Source of the DNA: JAGVJT01 sp964471225
GTDB taxonomy: Bacteria; Pseudomonadota; Gammaproteobacteria; Legionellales; Legionellaceae
Assembly (NCBI GenBank): GCA_964471225.1
Contig: CAYYEZ010000037.1
Location: 1-12,335, forward strand
DNA length: 12,335 nt
Direction: 5' to 3'
Positions 1 to 6,498 of this stretch are shown here, in pieces; positions within the stretch are counted from its first letter, which is position 1; each line of letters starts with the position of its first letter. Made by a program: the position numbers and the translations under genes. The notes beneath the pieces are model-generated. The model saw only the letters and a list, made by a program, of their open reading frames with translations. It was not told where the DNA came from and made no database searches.

Positions 1-21
1 TTCTAGTGGCCATTCTTCTCT

Positions 22-49
22 CCAGTTAAGTTAATTATCTCTTAACTGG
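22..49. repeat. 9-bp inverted repeat upstream of the first gene
   Basis: CCAGTTAAG (22-30) and CTTAACTGG (41-49) are perfect reverse complements around a 10-nt AT-rich loop. No T-run follows, so a classical terminator is not supported. It may be an operator or the hairpin of an upstream transcript. The only thing seen is the symmetry. Confidence 0.5.
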
Positions 50-97
50 TGTGTCCAAATCTATTAGACCACGTCAGTGTTGGTTGAGCAGGAAAAA

Positions 98-790
98 ATG
101 GAGGAATGCTTTGATCAAGTTCTTATTCCTATTGCTCGAAAAGGAGATCAGTTTGTAGAGGAGTGGCGTCGCTTTGTTCAAGAAGGTTTTTGCATAAAAA
201 CCTTAAATCAAGCGTGCGGTTTAACGATTTTTTCTGATACGCTGTTTGTCAGCACGAGTTACACTCAAGTTTATAAAAATCAAACACAGATGCTTGGACC
301 TTATTTAAAGCCATCCATCGCTATTTTATTTCGCGAAGAAAATACGAATGTGAAGGCCTGCTTGATTGACATGAGCGATCTTGATGAATTAAGACAATAC
401 GATTATTTTACTACTGATAAAGCTTGTGATGGCCCGCATATGTGGGTTGGAAGCTCTCAACATGTGTGCCTTCTTGGAAAGCAACCTATTAATATTGAAG
501 AAAACTCAGAATATCAAAGGCTGATTGAGCAAATTAGATTATTTAGTGGTGAATTGTTGGCGCTTGCTCATCAAAAGAAGCAAGGATCACTTTCTGACTG
601 GCTGGATTTGGATAAATTAGAGCATTTTGAGCAATGTATTATGCGCTGGAGGAAAACGACCAGAACGCATTTAAATTATCTAAAAGAATCCTATTTAGCT
701 AGCCAGATCATTGGTTCCATTGGTTTTTTTGGCCAGCGCCGTATCAAAGAAGTCTCTTCGTCGTGTGCAAATGATTGTTGTCTTATTTAA
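98..790 (+). CDS. Hypothetical protein with a CaaX-like C-terminus (candidate effector)
   Basis: This 230-residue soluble protein belongs to no family I recognise. I place the start at ATG 98 because an AGGA ribosome-binding site (90-93) lies just upstream; a GTG at 77 is in frame but has no such site. No signal peptide is visible, and the middle is mixed alpha/beta in character with aromatic and acidic residues. The last four residues (227-230) are Cys-Cys-Leu-Ile, preceded by a serine/cysteine stretch and a short basic patch (Arg-Arg-Ile-Lys). A terminal Cys-aliphatic-aliphatic-X box is used by several Legionella effectors for prenylation by the host. Here the first 'a' position is Cys, so the fit is imperfect. 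The gene converges on the next gene across a shared hairpin terminator. Confidence 0.75.
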   Translation: MEECFDQVLIPIARKGDQFVEEWRRFVQEGFCIKTLNQACGLTIFSDTLFVSTSYTQVYKNQTQMLGPYLKPSIAILFREENTNVKACLIDMSDLDELRQYDYFTTDKACDGPHMWVGSSQHVCLLGKQPINIEENSEYQRLIEQIRLFSGELLALAHQKKQGSLSDWLDLDKLEHFEQCIMRWRKTTRTHLNYLKESYLASQIIGSIGFFGQRRIKEVSSSCANDCCLI

Positions 791-854
791 TGACTTTTTT
801 CTAACACAAGATTGACAGTCTCTTAGCTCTTGGAGCTACGGGACGAATGCAACT

Positions 855-892
855 AATATAAGCCGGAGGGGAGGCTTACCCCTGCTTATATT
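855..892. terminator. Hairpin terminator between convergent genes
   Basis: A 9-bp arm (855-863, AATATAAGC) pairs perfectly with 884-892 (GCTTATATT). Inside it, AGGGG (867-871) pairs with CCCCT (879-883). A 3-nt bulge (864-866) and a 7-nt loop complete the hairpin. It lies between two convergent genes and overlaps the stop codon of the minus-strand gene, so it probably terminates in both directions. The U-tract is weak. Confidence 0.65.
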
Positions 893-1425
893 TCAGAGAT
901 AGCCGCGTGTTTATTCATATGGCGTGCCTCATTATCATCTGAACTCAATGGGTGATCGGCCTTTCTTTTCCTATTTAATGCTACTGATGAAGCAGTTGGA
1001 TGTGCTCGAGGGGATGGGATGGGGGCGAAAAAATAACTCAGTCGCTGTGAGCGCAGTAAACTAGAGGACAGTCGCTCTGTTATCTCACTAGCAGTATCTG
1101 CTGGTTGATCTAGAATGGGAGATGAACTGGTTGGATCGTGTGTGAGTTGACCTAGTTCGAGACACAAATCATCCCAAGTTTCATCACTTTCATCGAATGT
1201 CATGTTGCGACGAATAGATGAGTCATTGGCAGAGAAGCCTAGCATAGAGATTCCTGTTAATGAGCCTCTTGGTGTACTTGGGGGGGCTGCTCCATCCGTT
1301 GCCAAATCAACTAAAGAAGACGGACTTTCATTCCATTTTGAGGTTAAATGTGCTGAGGAAATATCACATCTTACATAAGTTGGCTTTCGAAAATCGGTTT
1401 CTTCTTTGGATTGAGCGTGATTCAT
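886..1425 (-). CDS. Ser/Pro-rich hypothetical protein with a basic NLS-like cluster
   Basis: This 179-residue protein is low in complexity and probably largely disordered, rich in Ser, Pro, Thr, Asp and Glu. I start it at ATG 1425; a TTG two codons upstream is also possible, and neither has a clear ribosome-binding site. An acidic/hydrophobic segment lies around residues 77-92 (Asp-Glu-Ser-Asp-Glu-Thr-Trp-Asp-Asp). A basic cluster, Asn-Arg-Lys-Arg-Lys at about 151-155, resembles a monopartite nuclear localisation signal. There is no signal peptide or membrane segment. Such features fit a translocated effector acting in a eukaryotic host, but that is inference and I recognise no family. Low-complexity composition also leaves some doubt that it is a real gene. 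Confidence 0.55.
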   Translation of the reverse strand: MNHAQSKEETDFRKPTYVRCDISSAHLTSKWNESPSSLVDLATDGAAPPSTPRGSLTGISMLGFSANDSSIRRNMTFDESDETWDDLCLELGQLTHDPTSSSPILDQPADTASEITERLSSSLLRSQRLSYFFAPIPSPRAHPTASSVALNRKRKADHPLSSDDNEARHMNKHAAISEI

Positions 1426-1475
1426 AGTCAAAAATAAATAGTCGAGATTGATTAGATTATCAACAATTTTAACTT

Positions 1476-1484
1476 AATATACCA
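1476..1484 (-). promoter_or_regulatory. Possible extended -10 promoter for the minus-strand Ser-rich gene
   Basis: Read on the minus strand, TGG-TATATT forms an extended -10 element about 50 nt upstream of the ATG at 1425. No good -35 box sits at the right distance. This is a weak prediction from sequence resemblance only. Confidence 0.3.
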
Positions 1485-1567
1485 TTGTTTTTCTGTATGA
1501 ACCCTCTGTTTTTTATGCTGTTTCATCCTATTTTTTCATCCATTTACGTTGGATTATTTAGTAAATA

Positions 1568-1596
1568 GTGAAATTTTATTTCAAAATGTGTATAAT
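1568..1596 (+). promoter_or_regulatory. Sigma-70-like promoter for the split coiled-coil gene
   Basis: A perfect -10 box TATAAT (1591-1596) lies 17 nt downstream of GTGAAA (1568-1573), which matches the -35 consensus at four of six positions. Transcription would start about 20-25 nt before ATG 1626. The string GTATAATAAATTC occurs again in the promoter at 3189. Confidence 0.6.
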
Positions 1597-1625
1597 AAAT
1601 TCTTTTTGCCATTAGTGAGTAAATC

Positions 1626-1781
1626 ATGATTTTATGCGAGCAGTATGCAGCGCTTGATTCAAAAAAGAGAGCAGAGTTCAGAGAAGCGCTTTTTAATTTG
1701 TATCGAGAGTTTGATAAAGACGCGATGAGTGTTGGCGATTATTTAGCTAGACAAACAATTGATTCGTTAAAAATGCTATAA
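1626..1781 (+). CDS. Short ORF, probably the 5' piece of a gene split by a TAA codon
   Basis: This 51-codon frame starts at ATG 1626, with GTGAG (1615-1619) as a plausible ribosome-binding site and a strong promoter just upstream. The peptide is charged and helical (Lys-Lys-Arg-Ala-Glu-Phe-Arg-Glu type). It ends at TAA 1779-1781. The same reading frame then stays open through 1782-2588, so the next gene is in phase with this one and only the single TAA separates them. The simplest reading is one ancestral gene of about 320 codons with a nonsense change near codon 52. Alternatives are a real two-gene pair or stop-codon readthrough. No known family is recognised. Confidence 0.55.
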   Translation: MILCEQYAALDSKKRAEFREALFNLYREFDKDAMSVGDYLARQTIDSLKML

Positions 1782-1823
1782 AAAAGTTTAAATCGTCTTC
1801 TTTTGCAACAAAAAGAGCAAGAG

Positions 1824-2588
1824 ATGCTGAACTCGATTTTGAAGCAGACGGTTAAAATGATGAAAACTCAACCGCCGATAGCTTGCGAAGATATCTCTGC
1901 TGGTTTAGAAGAATTTATCAATATAACTTGCTTTCCGCAGGACCCTCTCATTTATTTGTGTCTAAAGGGTATCACTTGGATTGAAATGAACCTTTTGAGC
2001 TCACCTTTCGATTCATATTTAGCTCCAGCATTGGAGAAAGCGTTGTCTCCGTATGACTATGGGATACTATTTGACATGGTTGGTTTTTCTATAAAGAAAA
2101 ACTCTATTTGTGGTAAAGAAAGAGAAATAAATGAAAGAATACACAAGGCCATCTTGGATGGGAAACAAGCTATTATTGATGGAGCAAAATACAAGCTCCG
2201 ATCAGTAGAGGCCCGTATCTTATCAGTGGAAAAAAACATCCAGTCAATGGAAAGTTTCCAGCCTACTATAGTAGAACAAAGAATAGATCCTTTTAGAATA
2301 GAGCCTCTTAGGACTCAATTAGCGAATCACTCCAGATCAGCAAGAGCCATAGAGGCAGACCTCACGCAAGCCGAATCAAGAGAAATGCCGATTAGAGAAT
2401 TATTGCTCTTAATATCGGAAAAATATGATGAGATTCTTAAGATACTTTCAAACATCAAAGAGATGTCTCAGGATACAAGTAGTCTGTTGCGCTGGGCCAG
2501 GAGCTATCAAGGTCAAAGATTTTTTCAACCCTCATCATCAAGATTAGAAAACGATACATCTTCAACGCGGGCTGCTCCATCAAAATAA
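1824..2588 (+). CDS. Coiled-coil hypothetical protein, possible 3' part of a nonsense-split gene
   Basis: The start is uncertain. ATG 1824 is chosen, with only a weak upstream AAGAG; a TTG at 1803 is in frame, and the frame is open back to the TAA at 1779. From ATG 1824 the product is about 254 residues. It is largely helical, with hydrophobic stretches near the N-terminus and a heptad-like charged region in the second half (roughly residues 100-225) suggesting a coiled coil. The C-terminal 20 residues are Ser/Thr-rich and polar, which suits a secretion tail but is not diagnostic. I recognise no domain. If the upstream 51-codon frame is its true N-terminus, this is a broken gene whose expression would depend on internal initiation or readthrough. 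Confidence 0.6.
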   Translation: MLNSILKQTVKMMKTQPPIACEDISAGLEEFINITCFPQDPLIYLCLKGITWIEMNLLSSPFDSYLAPALEKALSPYDYGILFDMVGFSIKKNSICGKEREINERIHKAILDGKQAIIDGAKYKLRSVEARILSVEKNIQSMESFQPTIVEQRIDPFRIEPLRTQLANHSRSARAIEADLTQAESREMPIRELLLLISEKYDEILKILSNIKEMSQDTSSLLRWARSYQGQRFFQPSSSRLENDTSSTRAAPSK

Positions 2589-2679
2589 AGCATATACCCG
2601 TGATCGGTAGTGCCTCAAATATACCGACGATTGGGGTGCTTATGCTCATTAGTGCGTGCTCGTTATTCTGTGCGTTACG

Positions 2680-2979
2680 TTACAGAGACAGTGTTACTGA
2701 AGAAGAGTTCTCTACGTTTTCTCTCGCTGCAGGGGGGCTCACTGTTAGAGTCTTCACTGCAGGGGTGCTAGCTATTGGAGTTTTCAATGTTTGAGCGGCT
2801 ACGTTCTCCAGGATCACTGCTGTGGACGTTGGTGTACGACCAGGAGTCGGCGCATCGTAGGAAATAATTTGCACATCAGGCTTATTTTTGGCTGTTAGGA
2901 TAGCCCAGCAATACGCTATAAACATCGTTGAGAGCATGATTAAGGTGGTAATCGTTAATGATGCTGCGACAACAGCCAT
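2680..2979 (-). CDS. Small single-pass membrane protein with a Pro/Thr-rich tail
   Basis: This 99-residue product starts at ATG 2979. An N-terminal hydrophobic helix (about residues 5-29) is followed by a short basic stretch (Ala-Lys-Asn-Lys) and a tail rich in Thr, Pro, Ser, Ala and Val. The tail contains two imperfect 10-11-residue units (Lys-Thr-Pro-Ile-Ala-Ser-Thr-Pro-Ala and a variant), matching a repeated CTGCAGGGG motif in the DNA. The helix followed by basic residues predicts an N-out/C-in anchor. No good ribosome-binding site is visible. An overlapping plus-strand frame also looks hydrophobic, so which strand is coding is not fully settled. No family is recognised. Confidence 0.45.
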   Translation of the reverse strand: MAVVAASLTITTLIMLSTMFIAYCWAILTAKNKPDVQIISYDAPTPGRTPTSTAVILENVAAQTLKTPIASTPAVKTLTVSPPAARENVENSSSVTLSL

Positions 2980-3165
2980 ACGAAATAACGCAATTACGAA
3001 ACGCTACCGGTATCGCATTATCGCTCTTCCAATAAAGCCATTCGGTCAATTAGATTATTGCCAATAGCTCTTATCTTGATAAAAATCATTCACGCCATAA
3101 GGCATCCACCGTCCACTTTCTTAGTAAGGTATTCTACAAAAAATGAATCGAAGAGTGTCCTGATA
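2980..3165. other. Intergenic stretch with no gene seen
   Basis: This AT-rich spacer lies between the divergent small membrane-protein gene and the promoter of the next gene. No frame with a plausible start is visible. On the minus strand, a 14-nt run around 3103-3116 (ACGGTGGATGCCTT) equals a conserved stretch at the 5' end of bacterial 23S rRNA, but similarity does not extend convincingly on either side. Confidence 0.4.
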
Positions 3166-3194
3166 TTGATTTTATTGGTAAAAAAAAGTATAAT
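3166..3194 (+). promoter_or_regulatory. Sigma-70-like promoter
   Basis: TTGATT (3166-3171) and a perfect TATAAT (3189-3194) are separated by exactly 17 nt, about 40 nt upstream of a well-placed ribosome-binding site and ATG 3235. The -10 region shares 13 identical bases (GTATAATAAATTC) with the promoter at 1590-1602. Confidence 0.7.
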
Positions 3195-3234
3195 AAATTC
3201 GATTTAAAATCAAAAAATTATTTAAGGAGATGTG

Positions 3235-3723
3235 ATGTTTTCAAATGATGAGATAAGCAGAAAATATGGCCATTTGACTGTCGAACAATACCCTCAAGCT
3301 ATACGAGAGAGTCAAGAAAGAGCCTTATCAAGAGCCTTATCAAGAGCAACAGACAACTCCTTAGATACAGGCTCTGGTTCAGGAAAAGGATTTACTTTTG
3401 AAGTAAACGACATTCAAACGATCGAACATATCCAAGCTATTTTTAGAGCTGTAGACGAGCATGATATTAAAAGTCTTCGGAAACTGATTAAACAAAAGAT
3501 TCCTATCTATCAAAGTTACACCGATCATACCGTTCCTGTTCGTGATGTTGTTGCTGCATTAGAACAGGCCCTTGAATATGCTGAAATCAACGGTCTTACT
3601 GAAGTCGTTAATATAATTGCAGGGAAAAAGGTTTGTGCACAATATATACCTTACAGCCTTACTGTTCGTGATTCTGAGCTCGTTGATGAAGAAGAACACT
3701 CAAACAGTCCTTCTCCTCGCTAA
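3235..3723 (+). CDS. Hypothetical protein with an acidic C-terminal tail (candidate effector)
   Basis: This is a 162-residue product. ATG 3235 is preferred over the GTG at 3232 because AAGGAGA (3224-3230) then has normal spacing. It has a charged N-terminus, a short tandem repeat giving Arg-Ala-Leu-Ser twice (around residues 28-37), a Gly/Ser linker and then a helical region. Residues about 75-130 read like one or two degenerate ankyrin-type helix pairs (Asp-Ile-Lys-Ser-Leu-Arg-Lys-Leu-Ile, then Asn-Gly-Leu-Thr-Glu-Val-Val). The C-terminus carries Asp-Glu-Glu-Glu followed by a Ser/Pro tail, resembling the E-block seen in Legionella Dot/Icm substrates. The gene has its own promoter and a strong terminator. 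The function is unknown; the effector role is inferred from tail composition only. Confidence 0.75.
   Translation: MFSNDEISRKYGHLTVEQYPQAIRESQERALSRALSRATDNSLDTGSGSGKGFTFEVNDIQTIEHIQAIFRAVDEHDIKSLRKLIKQKIPIYQSYTDHTVPVRDVVAALEQALEYAEINGLTEVVNIIAGKKVCAQYIPYSLTVRDSELVDEEEHSNSPSPR
3318..3347 (+). repeat. 12-bp tandem repeat inside the acidic-tailed gene
   Basis: AAGAGCCTTATC occurs twice in direct succession (3318-3329 and 3330-3341), followed by a half unit AAGAGC (3342-3347). Each unit encodes four residues, so copy-number change would stay in frame. Confidence 0.8.
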
Positions 3724-3752
3724 GAGAATTGCTGTAATCACTTGAAGTTATC

Positions 3753-3787
3753 AACCCTGTTTCCACATCAGTGACTCAGGGTTTTTT
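3753..3787 (+). terminator. Rho-independent terminator
   Basis: AACCCTG (3753-3759) pairs with CAGGGTT (3777-3783) across a 17-nt loop. A T-run (3782-3787) follows directly. It lies 30 nt after the stop codon of the acidic-tailed gene. Confidence 0.8.
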
Positions 3788-3800
3788 CTTAAGATCAGGA

Positions 3801-4000
3801 CTTACGAAAAACTCATCTAAAACGGTTTGAAAAGCCAGCTCTTTATGAAATGTTTTGTACGTGGCTCATGTTCACTCGGCACAATATCTGCTTTAAGCTG
3901 TCTCCAAAACCCGCTTGCTGTTAACCGGTCTCTTTAAGTGTGACAGATATATCTTGAAATCAATGGATCCATTGACCTATAGGCCTGAGTTTTTCGTAAG
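3801..4000. mobile_element. 200-bp element with 15-bp terminal inverted repeats (MITE-like or IS deletion derivative)
   Basis: CTTACGAAAAACTCA (3801-3815) and TGAGTTTTTCGTAAG (3986-4000) are perfect inverted copies. The 170 nt between them hold no intact gene. On the minus strand the part nearest the 3801 end can be read as a short basic/aromatic peptide ending just before the repeat (Lys-Ser-Trp-Leu-Phe-Lys-Pro-Phe then stop), which looks like a transposase C-terminus. I therefore read it as an internally deleted insertion sequence or a derived miniature element. No target-site duplication is evident. The right repeat could instead belong to the adjoining IS110 left end. Confidence 0.55.
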
Positions 4001-4123
4001 CATTTTATGGCGCTAACGCGCCATCACATCATAAAATAACCTTGTTATATTTTTAACTTTGTGCCTTAAAATTGCACTTGATGGGCTCTTGGTGAAAAAG
4101 GCCGGTAGGACATTGGTGTCTTT
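4001..4123 (+). other. Left non-coding segment of the IS110 element, possible bridge-RNA region
   Basis: ATGGCGC (4007-4013) and GCGCCAT (4018-4024) form a tight 7-bp hairpin with a TAAC loop. Outer TTTTAT (4003-4008) can also pair with ATAAAA (4031-4036). IS110-group recombinases are known to be guided by a structured RNA encoded in the non-coding end of the element. This is the only segment of suitable length and structure here, but no donor or target loop was identified, so the RNA call is tentative. Confidence 0.3.
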
Positions 4124-5110
4124 GTGCCCGTTCGTAAGCATGGTCACAGAGGGTTTGCGGTAACATCATGGGCCGCTGGTATTGATGTAGACTCTACTTC
4201 CCATTTTGTTGCAGTTCCAGAGGGTTTTAATGAAAAAACAGTGCGAGAATTTAAAAGTTTTACCACCGATTTAAATGTCTTAGCATCTTGGCTTAAACAA
4301 TGTGGTATCAAAACAGTTGATATGGAATCAACGGGTGTTTATTGGATTCCAGTGTATGAATTACTTGAGGCACAAGGTTTTGAGGTAAAACTGGTTGATG
4401 CAAAACAGGTAAAAAATGTAAGTGACAGAAAAACAGATGTATTAGATTGTCAGTGGATACAACAGCTGCACACCTATGGATTATTGAATGCTGCTTTTCG
4501 TCCTGCTGAAGACAGTTGTGCTTTGCGAGCTTATGTAAGACAACGCACGATGCTTATTAAAAGCACAACGATGCATATTCAACATATGCAAAAAGCATTG
4601 ACTCAAATGAATATACAATTACATCACGTCCTTACAGACATTACAGGCAAAACTGGAATGAATAGCTTAACTGCTTTATATTTAATTGGAGAAATTGGGT
4701 TAGGCATGACGCGCTGGAATAGTCCGAAACGATTTGCATCATGGCTTGGGCTCTGTCCAGGAAATAAAGTTTCAGGAGGAAAGCGTCTTAGTGGCAAAAG
4801 CAAGCCTTCTGCTAATAGGGCGGCCGCTACCCTAAGAATGGCTGCTAGCACCCTCTATCGTAGCTCAACTGCATTAGGAGCGTATTTAAGACGACTTAAA
4901 TCACGCTTAGGCCGAGCTAAAGCAATCACAGCAACGGCACACAAAATCTCAAAAATTATTTACAATATGTTACGGCATGGTATTGGATATAATGAAGCAG
5001 GCCAAGATTATTATGAACAGAAGTATCAGGACCAGGTGCTGAGAAACTTAAAAAGAAAAGCTGAAGAACTTGGCTTTAGTCTTGTGGAGACAGCACAATT
5101 GGACAAATAA
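4124..5110 (+). CDS. IS110-family transposase, internally deleted
   Basis: This 328-residue DEDD-type recombinase starts at GTG 4124 (no good alternative). The N-terminal RuvC-like domain (about 18-175) retains the acidic residues Asp21, Glu68 (in Met-Glu-Ser-Thr-Gly-Val-Tyr-Trp), Asp105 and Asp108. The C-terminal Transposase_20 domain (about 180-300) has the Gly/Ser-rich segment around 215-230 with the catalytic-type serines. Related transposases are usually about 400-460 residues and carry a helical coiled-coil region between the two domains. Here Thr-Gly-Met (177-179) runs straight into Asn-Ser-Leu-Thr-Ala-Leu, so roughly 100-130 residues are missing without loss of frame, at about nucleotide 4661. 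The family call is firm; activity is doubtful. A second right end lies downstream at 7520-7575. Confidence 0.9.
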   Translation: MPVRKHGHRGFAVTSWAAGIDVDSTSHFVAVPEGFNEKTVREFKSFTTDLNVLASWLKQCGIKTVDMESTGVYWIPVYELLEAQGFEVKLVDAKQVKNVSDRKTDVLDCQWIQQLHTYGLLNAAFRPAEDSCALRAYVRQRTMLIKSTTMHIQHMQKALTQMNIQLHHVLTDITGKTGMNSLTALYLIGEIGLGMTRWNSPKRFASWLGLCPGNKVSGGKRLSGKSKPSANRAAATLRMAASTLYRSSTALGAYLRRLKSRLGRAKAITATAHKISKIIYNMLRHGIGYNEAGQDYYEQKYQDQVLRNLKRKAEELGFSLVETAQLDK

Positions 5111-5148
5111 AAAATAAATAGATGGAGATTGGTTATTTAGAAGTCCTG
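5104..5148 (+). repeat. IS110 right-end sequence, copy 1
   Basis: This starts at the transposase stop codon region (CAAATAAAAAATA) and ends at GGTTATTTAGAAGTCCTG. The same sequence recurs at 7520-7575 with two substitutions and an 11-nt length difference. It marks the 3' boundary of the element. Confidence 0.75.
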
Positions 5149-5220
5149 TATTTCAACGTTTGAAGCTCGTGTTATATTGTGTATGAAATCAGAATGAATA
5201 TAAGACAATGGATTGCGCTT

Positions 5221-6468
5221 ATGAATAAAAAGTTATTTTTAAATATACTGCTAATATTTTGTTCTAATGAGGCAGCTGCTGCTGAGAGTGGGGCGCTTTT
5301 CAACATAACGACAAATGGAACCAGAGAAAATATTGATATCACCTTATGTTTAAATGGGAAAGGCCCTGTTTCGTGCCAAAAATTTACTGTTTCTGCATTA
5401 AATATGATGATCAATACAATCCTTCCGCTTCATGATTACCCTGCCTGCGGTATTAGGGTCGATACACCAGGATATATGCTGTCAGGATGCATACCCTCAA
5501 ATAATGGTTTCTGTTTGTTTTCATCAAACAGCACAATAGCGACAAATATCGTCGCTAGTCATCGAAATTATGAACGTGTGATCATCGGAAACCCTGGGAA
5601 TGCCAATGATCCATCTACAGGATTCGGAGGGATAAATTACATCTATCAAATGGGAAAATACCCTGTAACAATTGCTCAATATACTGCGTTTCTCAACGCG
5701 GTTGCTAAAAATGATAGCTATCAACTTTATAATCCAAATATGGCAAGCGATCTAAACATTGCCGGAATAAAACAATACGGATCAGCAGGTAATTACACCT
5801 ATCAAGTGATGGATAACAATGGCATTAGTGCAAATCGGCCTATCACGTACATATCATGGTTTAATGCTGCAAGATTTGCAAACTGGATGTCAAATAACCA
5901 ACCCACTGGAAATCAAGACAACTCAACCACTGAAGACGGCGCTTATCCGCTACATGGTGCTGTATCAGGTCCTAGCGTAGTAAAAAATACCATCAATCCT
6001 AATACAGGTTCAGCTCCTCAATTTTACATCCCATCGCATAATGAATGGTATAAATCCGCTTACTATAATCCTGAATTAAACGGAGGTGCCGGTGGGTATA
6101 CAATATATGCAACACAAAGCAATACCGCCCCGGGCAATGCGCAGGGATCATCCCCCAATCAAGCGAACTATTTTATTCCACAACTTGGGTTCAGTGTGAA
6201 TAACTCTCTTGTTTACTCTCCATTCACACTCAATTACCTAACAGATGTCGGTTCATTTGTAGCAAGTAACAGTTATTATGGTACGTTTGATCAAAATGGA
6301 AACGCAAGCCAATTATATCAATGTGATGAACATAGTTCTTTATACTACTGCTCCCAGGGAGGATACTGGTTTAGCGGTTCCGCCCCGATGCAAAAAGGAT
6401 TATTCAGTATGGATACTTTAACTAGTGTCAACAGTAGTAACGGATTCCGTCTTGCGAGTCCGCAATAA
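5221..6468 (+). CDS. Secreted FGE/SUMF1-fold protein with an extra N-terminal domain
   Basis: ATG 5221 is chosen because it gives a textbook signal peptide (Met-Asn-Lys-Lys, hydrophobic core, Ala-Ala-Ala-Ala); ATG 5194 and GTG 5179 are also in frame. The mature protein has a Cys-containing N-terminal domain (about 27-110), then a formylglycine-generating-enzyme/sulfatase-modifying-factor fold (about 116-415). Motifs include Ile-Tyr-Gln-Met-Gly-Lys-Tyr-Pro-Val-Thr, Ile-Ser-Trp-Phe-Asn-Ala-Ala-Arg-Phe-Ala-Asn-Trp and a terminal Gly-Phe-Arg-Leu-Ala-Ser. The family's Gly-Asn-x-Trp-Glu-Trp motif has decayed to Gly-Asn-Ala-Ser-Gln (360-364), and the Arg-Gly-Gly motif is lost. An enzymatic role is therefore unlikely. 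It precedes a paralogue by 30 nt, presumably in one transcript. Confidence 0.85.
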   Translation: MNKKLFLNILLIFCSNEAAAAESGALFNITTNGTRENIDITLCLNGKGPVSCQKFTVSALNMMINTILPLHDYPACGIRVDTPGYMLSGCIPSNNGFCLFSSNSTIATNIVASHRNYERVIIGNPGNANDPSTGFGGINYIYQMGKYPVTIAQYTAFLNAVAKNDSYQLYNPNMASDLNIAGIKQYGSAGNYTYQVMDNNGISANRPITYISWFNAARFANWMSNNQPTGNQDNSTTEDGAYPLHGAVSGPSVVKNTINPNTGSAPQFYIPSHNEWYKSAYYNPELNGGAGGYTIYATQSNTAPGNAQGSSPNQANYFIPQLGFSVNNSLVYSPFTLNYLTDVGSFVASNSYYGTFDQNGNASQLYQCDEHSSLYYCSQGGYWFSGSAPMQKGLFSMDTLTSVNSSNGFRLASPQ

Positions 6469-6498
6469 CACAAACACGCTCATTGAGGAGAGTAATAC

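Larger units (their letters stand above)
4001..5148 (+). mobile_element. IS110-family insertion element with a damaged transposase
   Basis: This comprises a non-coding left segment with a strong hairpin, the transposase gene, and a short AT-rich right end finishing near GAAGTCCTG. The right boundary is set by a sequence shared with a second copy at 7520-7575. The left boundary is a guess. As expected for IS110, there are no classical terminal inverted repeats and no target duplication to mark the ends. Confidence 0.6.

Noticed and set aside
77..97. GTG 77 as the start of the first gene
   Set aside because: No ribosome-binding site precedes it, while ATG 98 has AGGA at good distance.
2600..2794. 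A plus-strand hydrophobic frame starting at GTG 2600
   Set aside because: It overlaps the minus-strand membrane-protein gene and has no ribosome-binding site. The minus-strand frame is longer and has the more natural layout of helix, basic residues and polar tail.
3095..3120. A 14-nt minus-strand match (ACGGTGGATGCCTT) to the conserved 5' end of bacterial 23S rRNA
   Set aside because: Similarity stops on both sides and no other rRNA sequence is nearby, so it is probably chance or an untraceable fragment.
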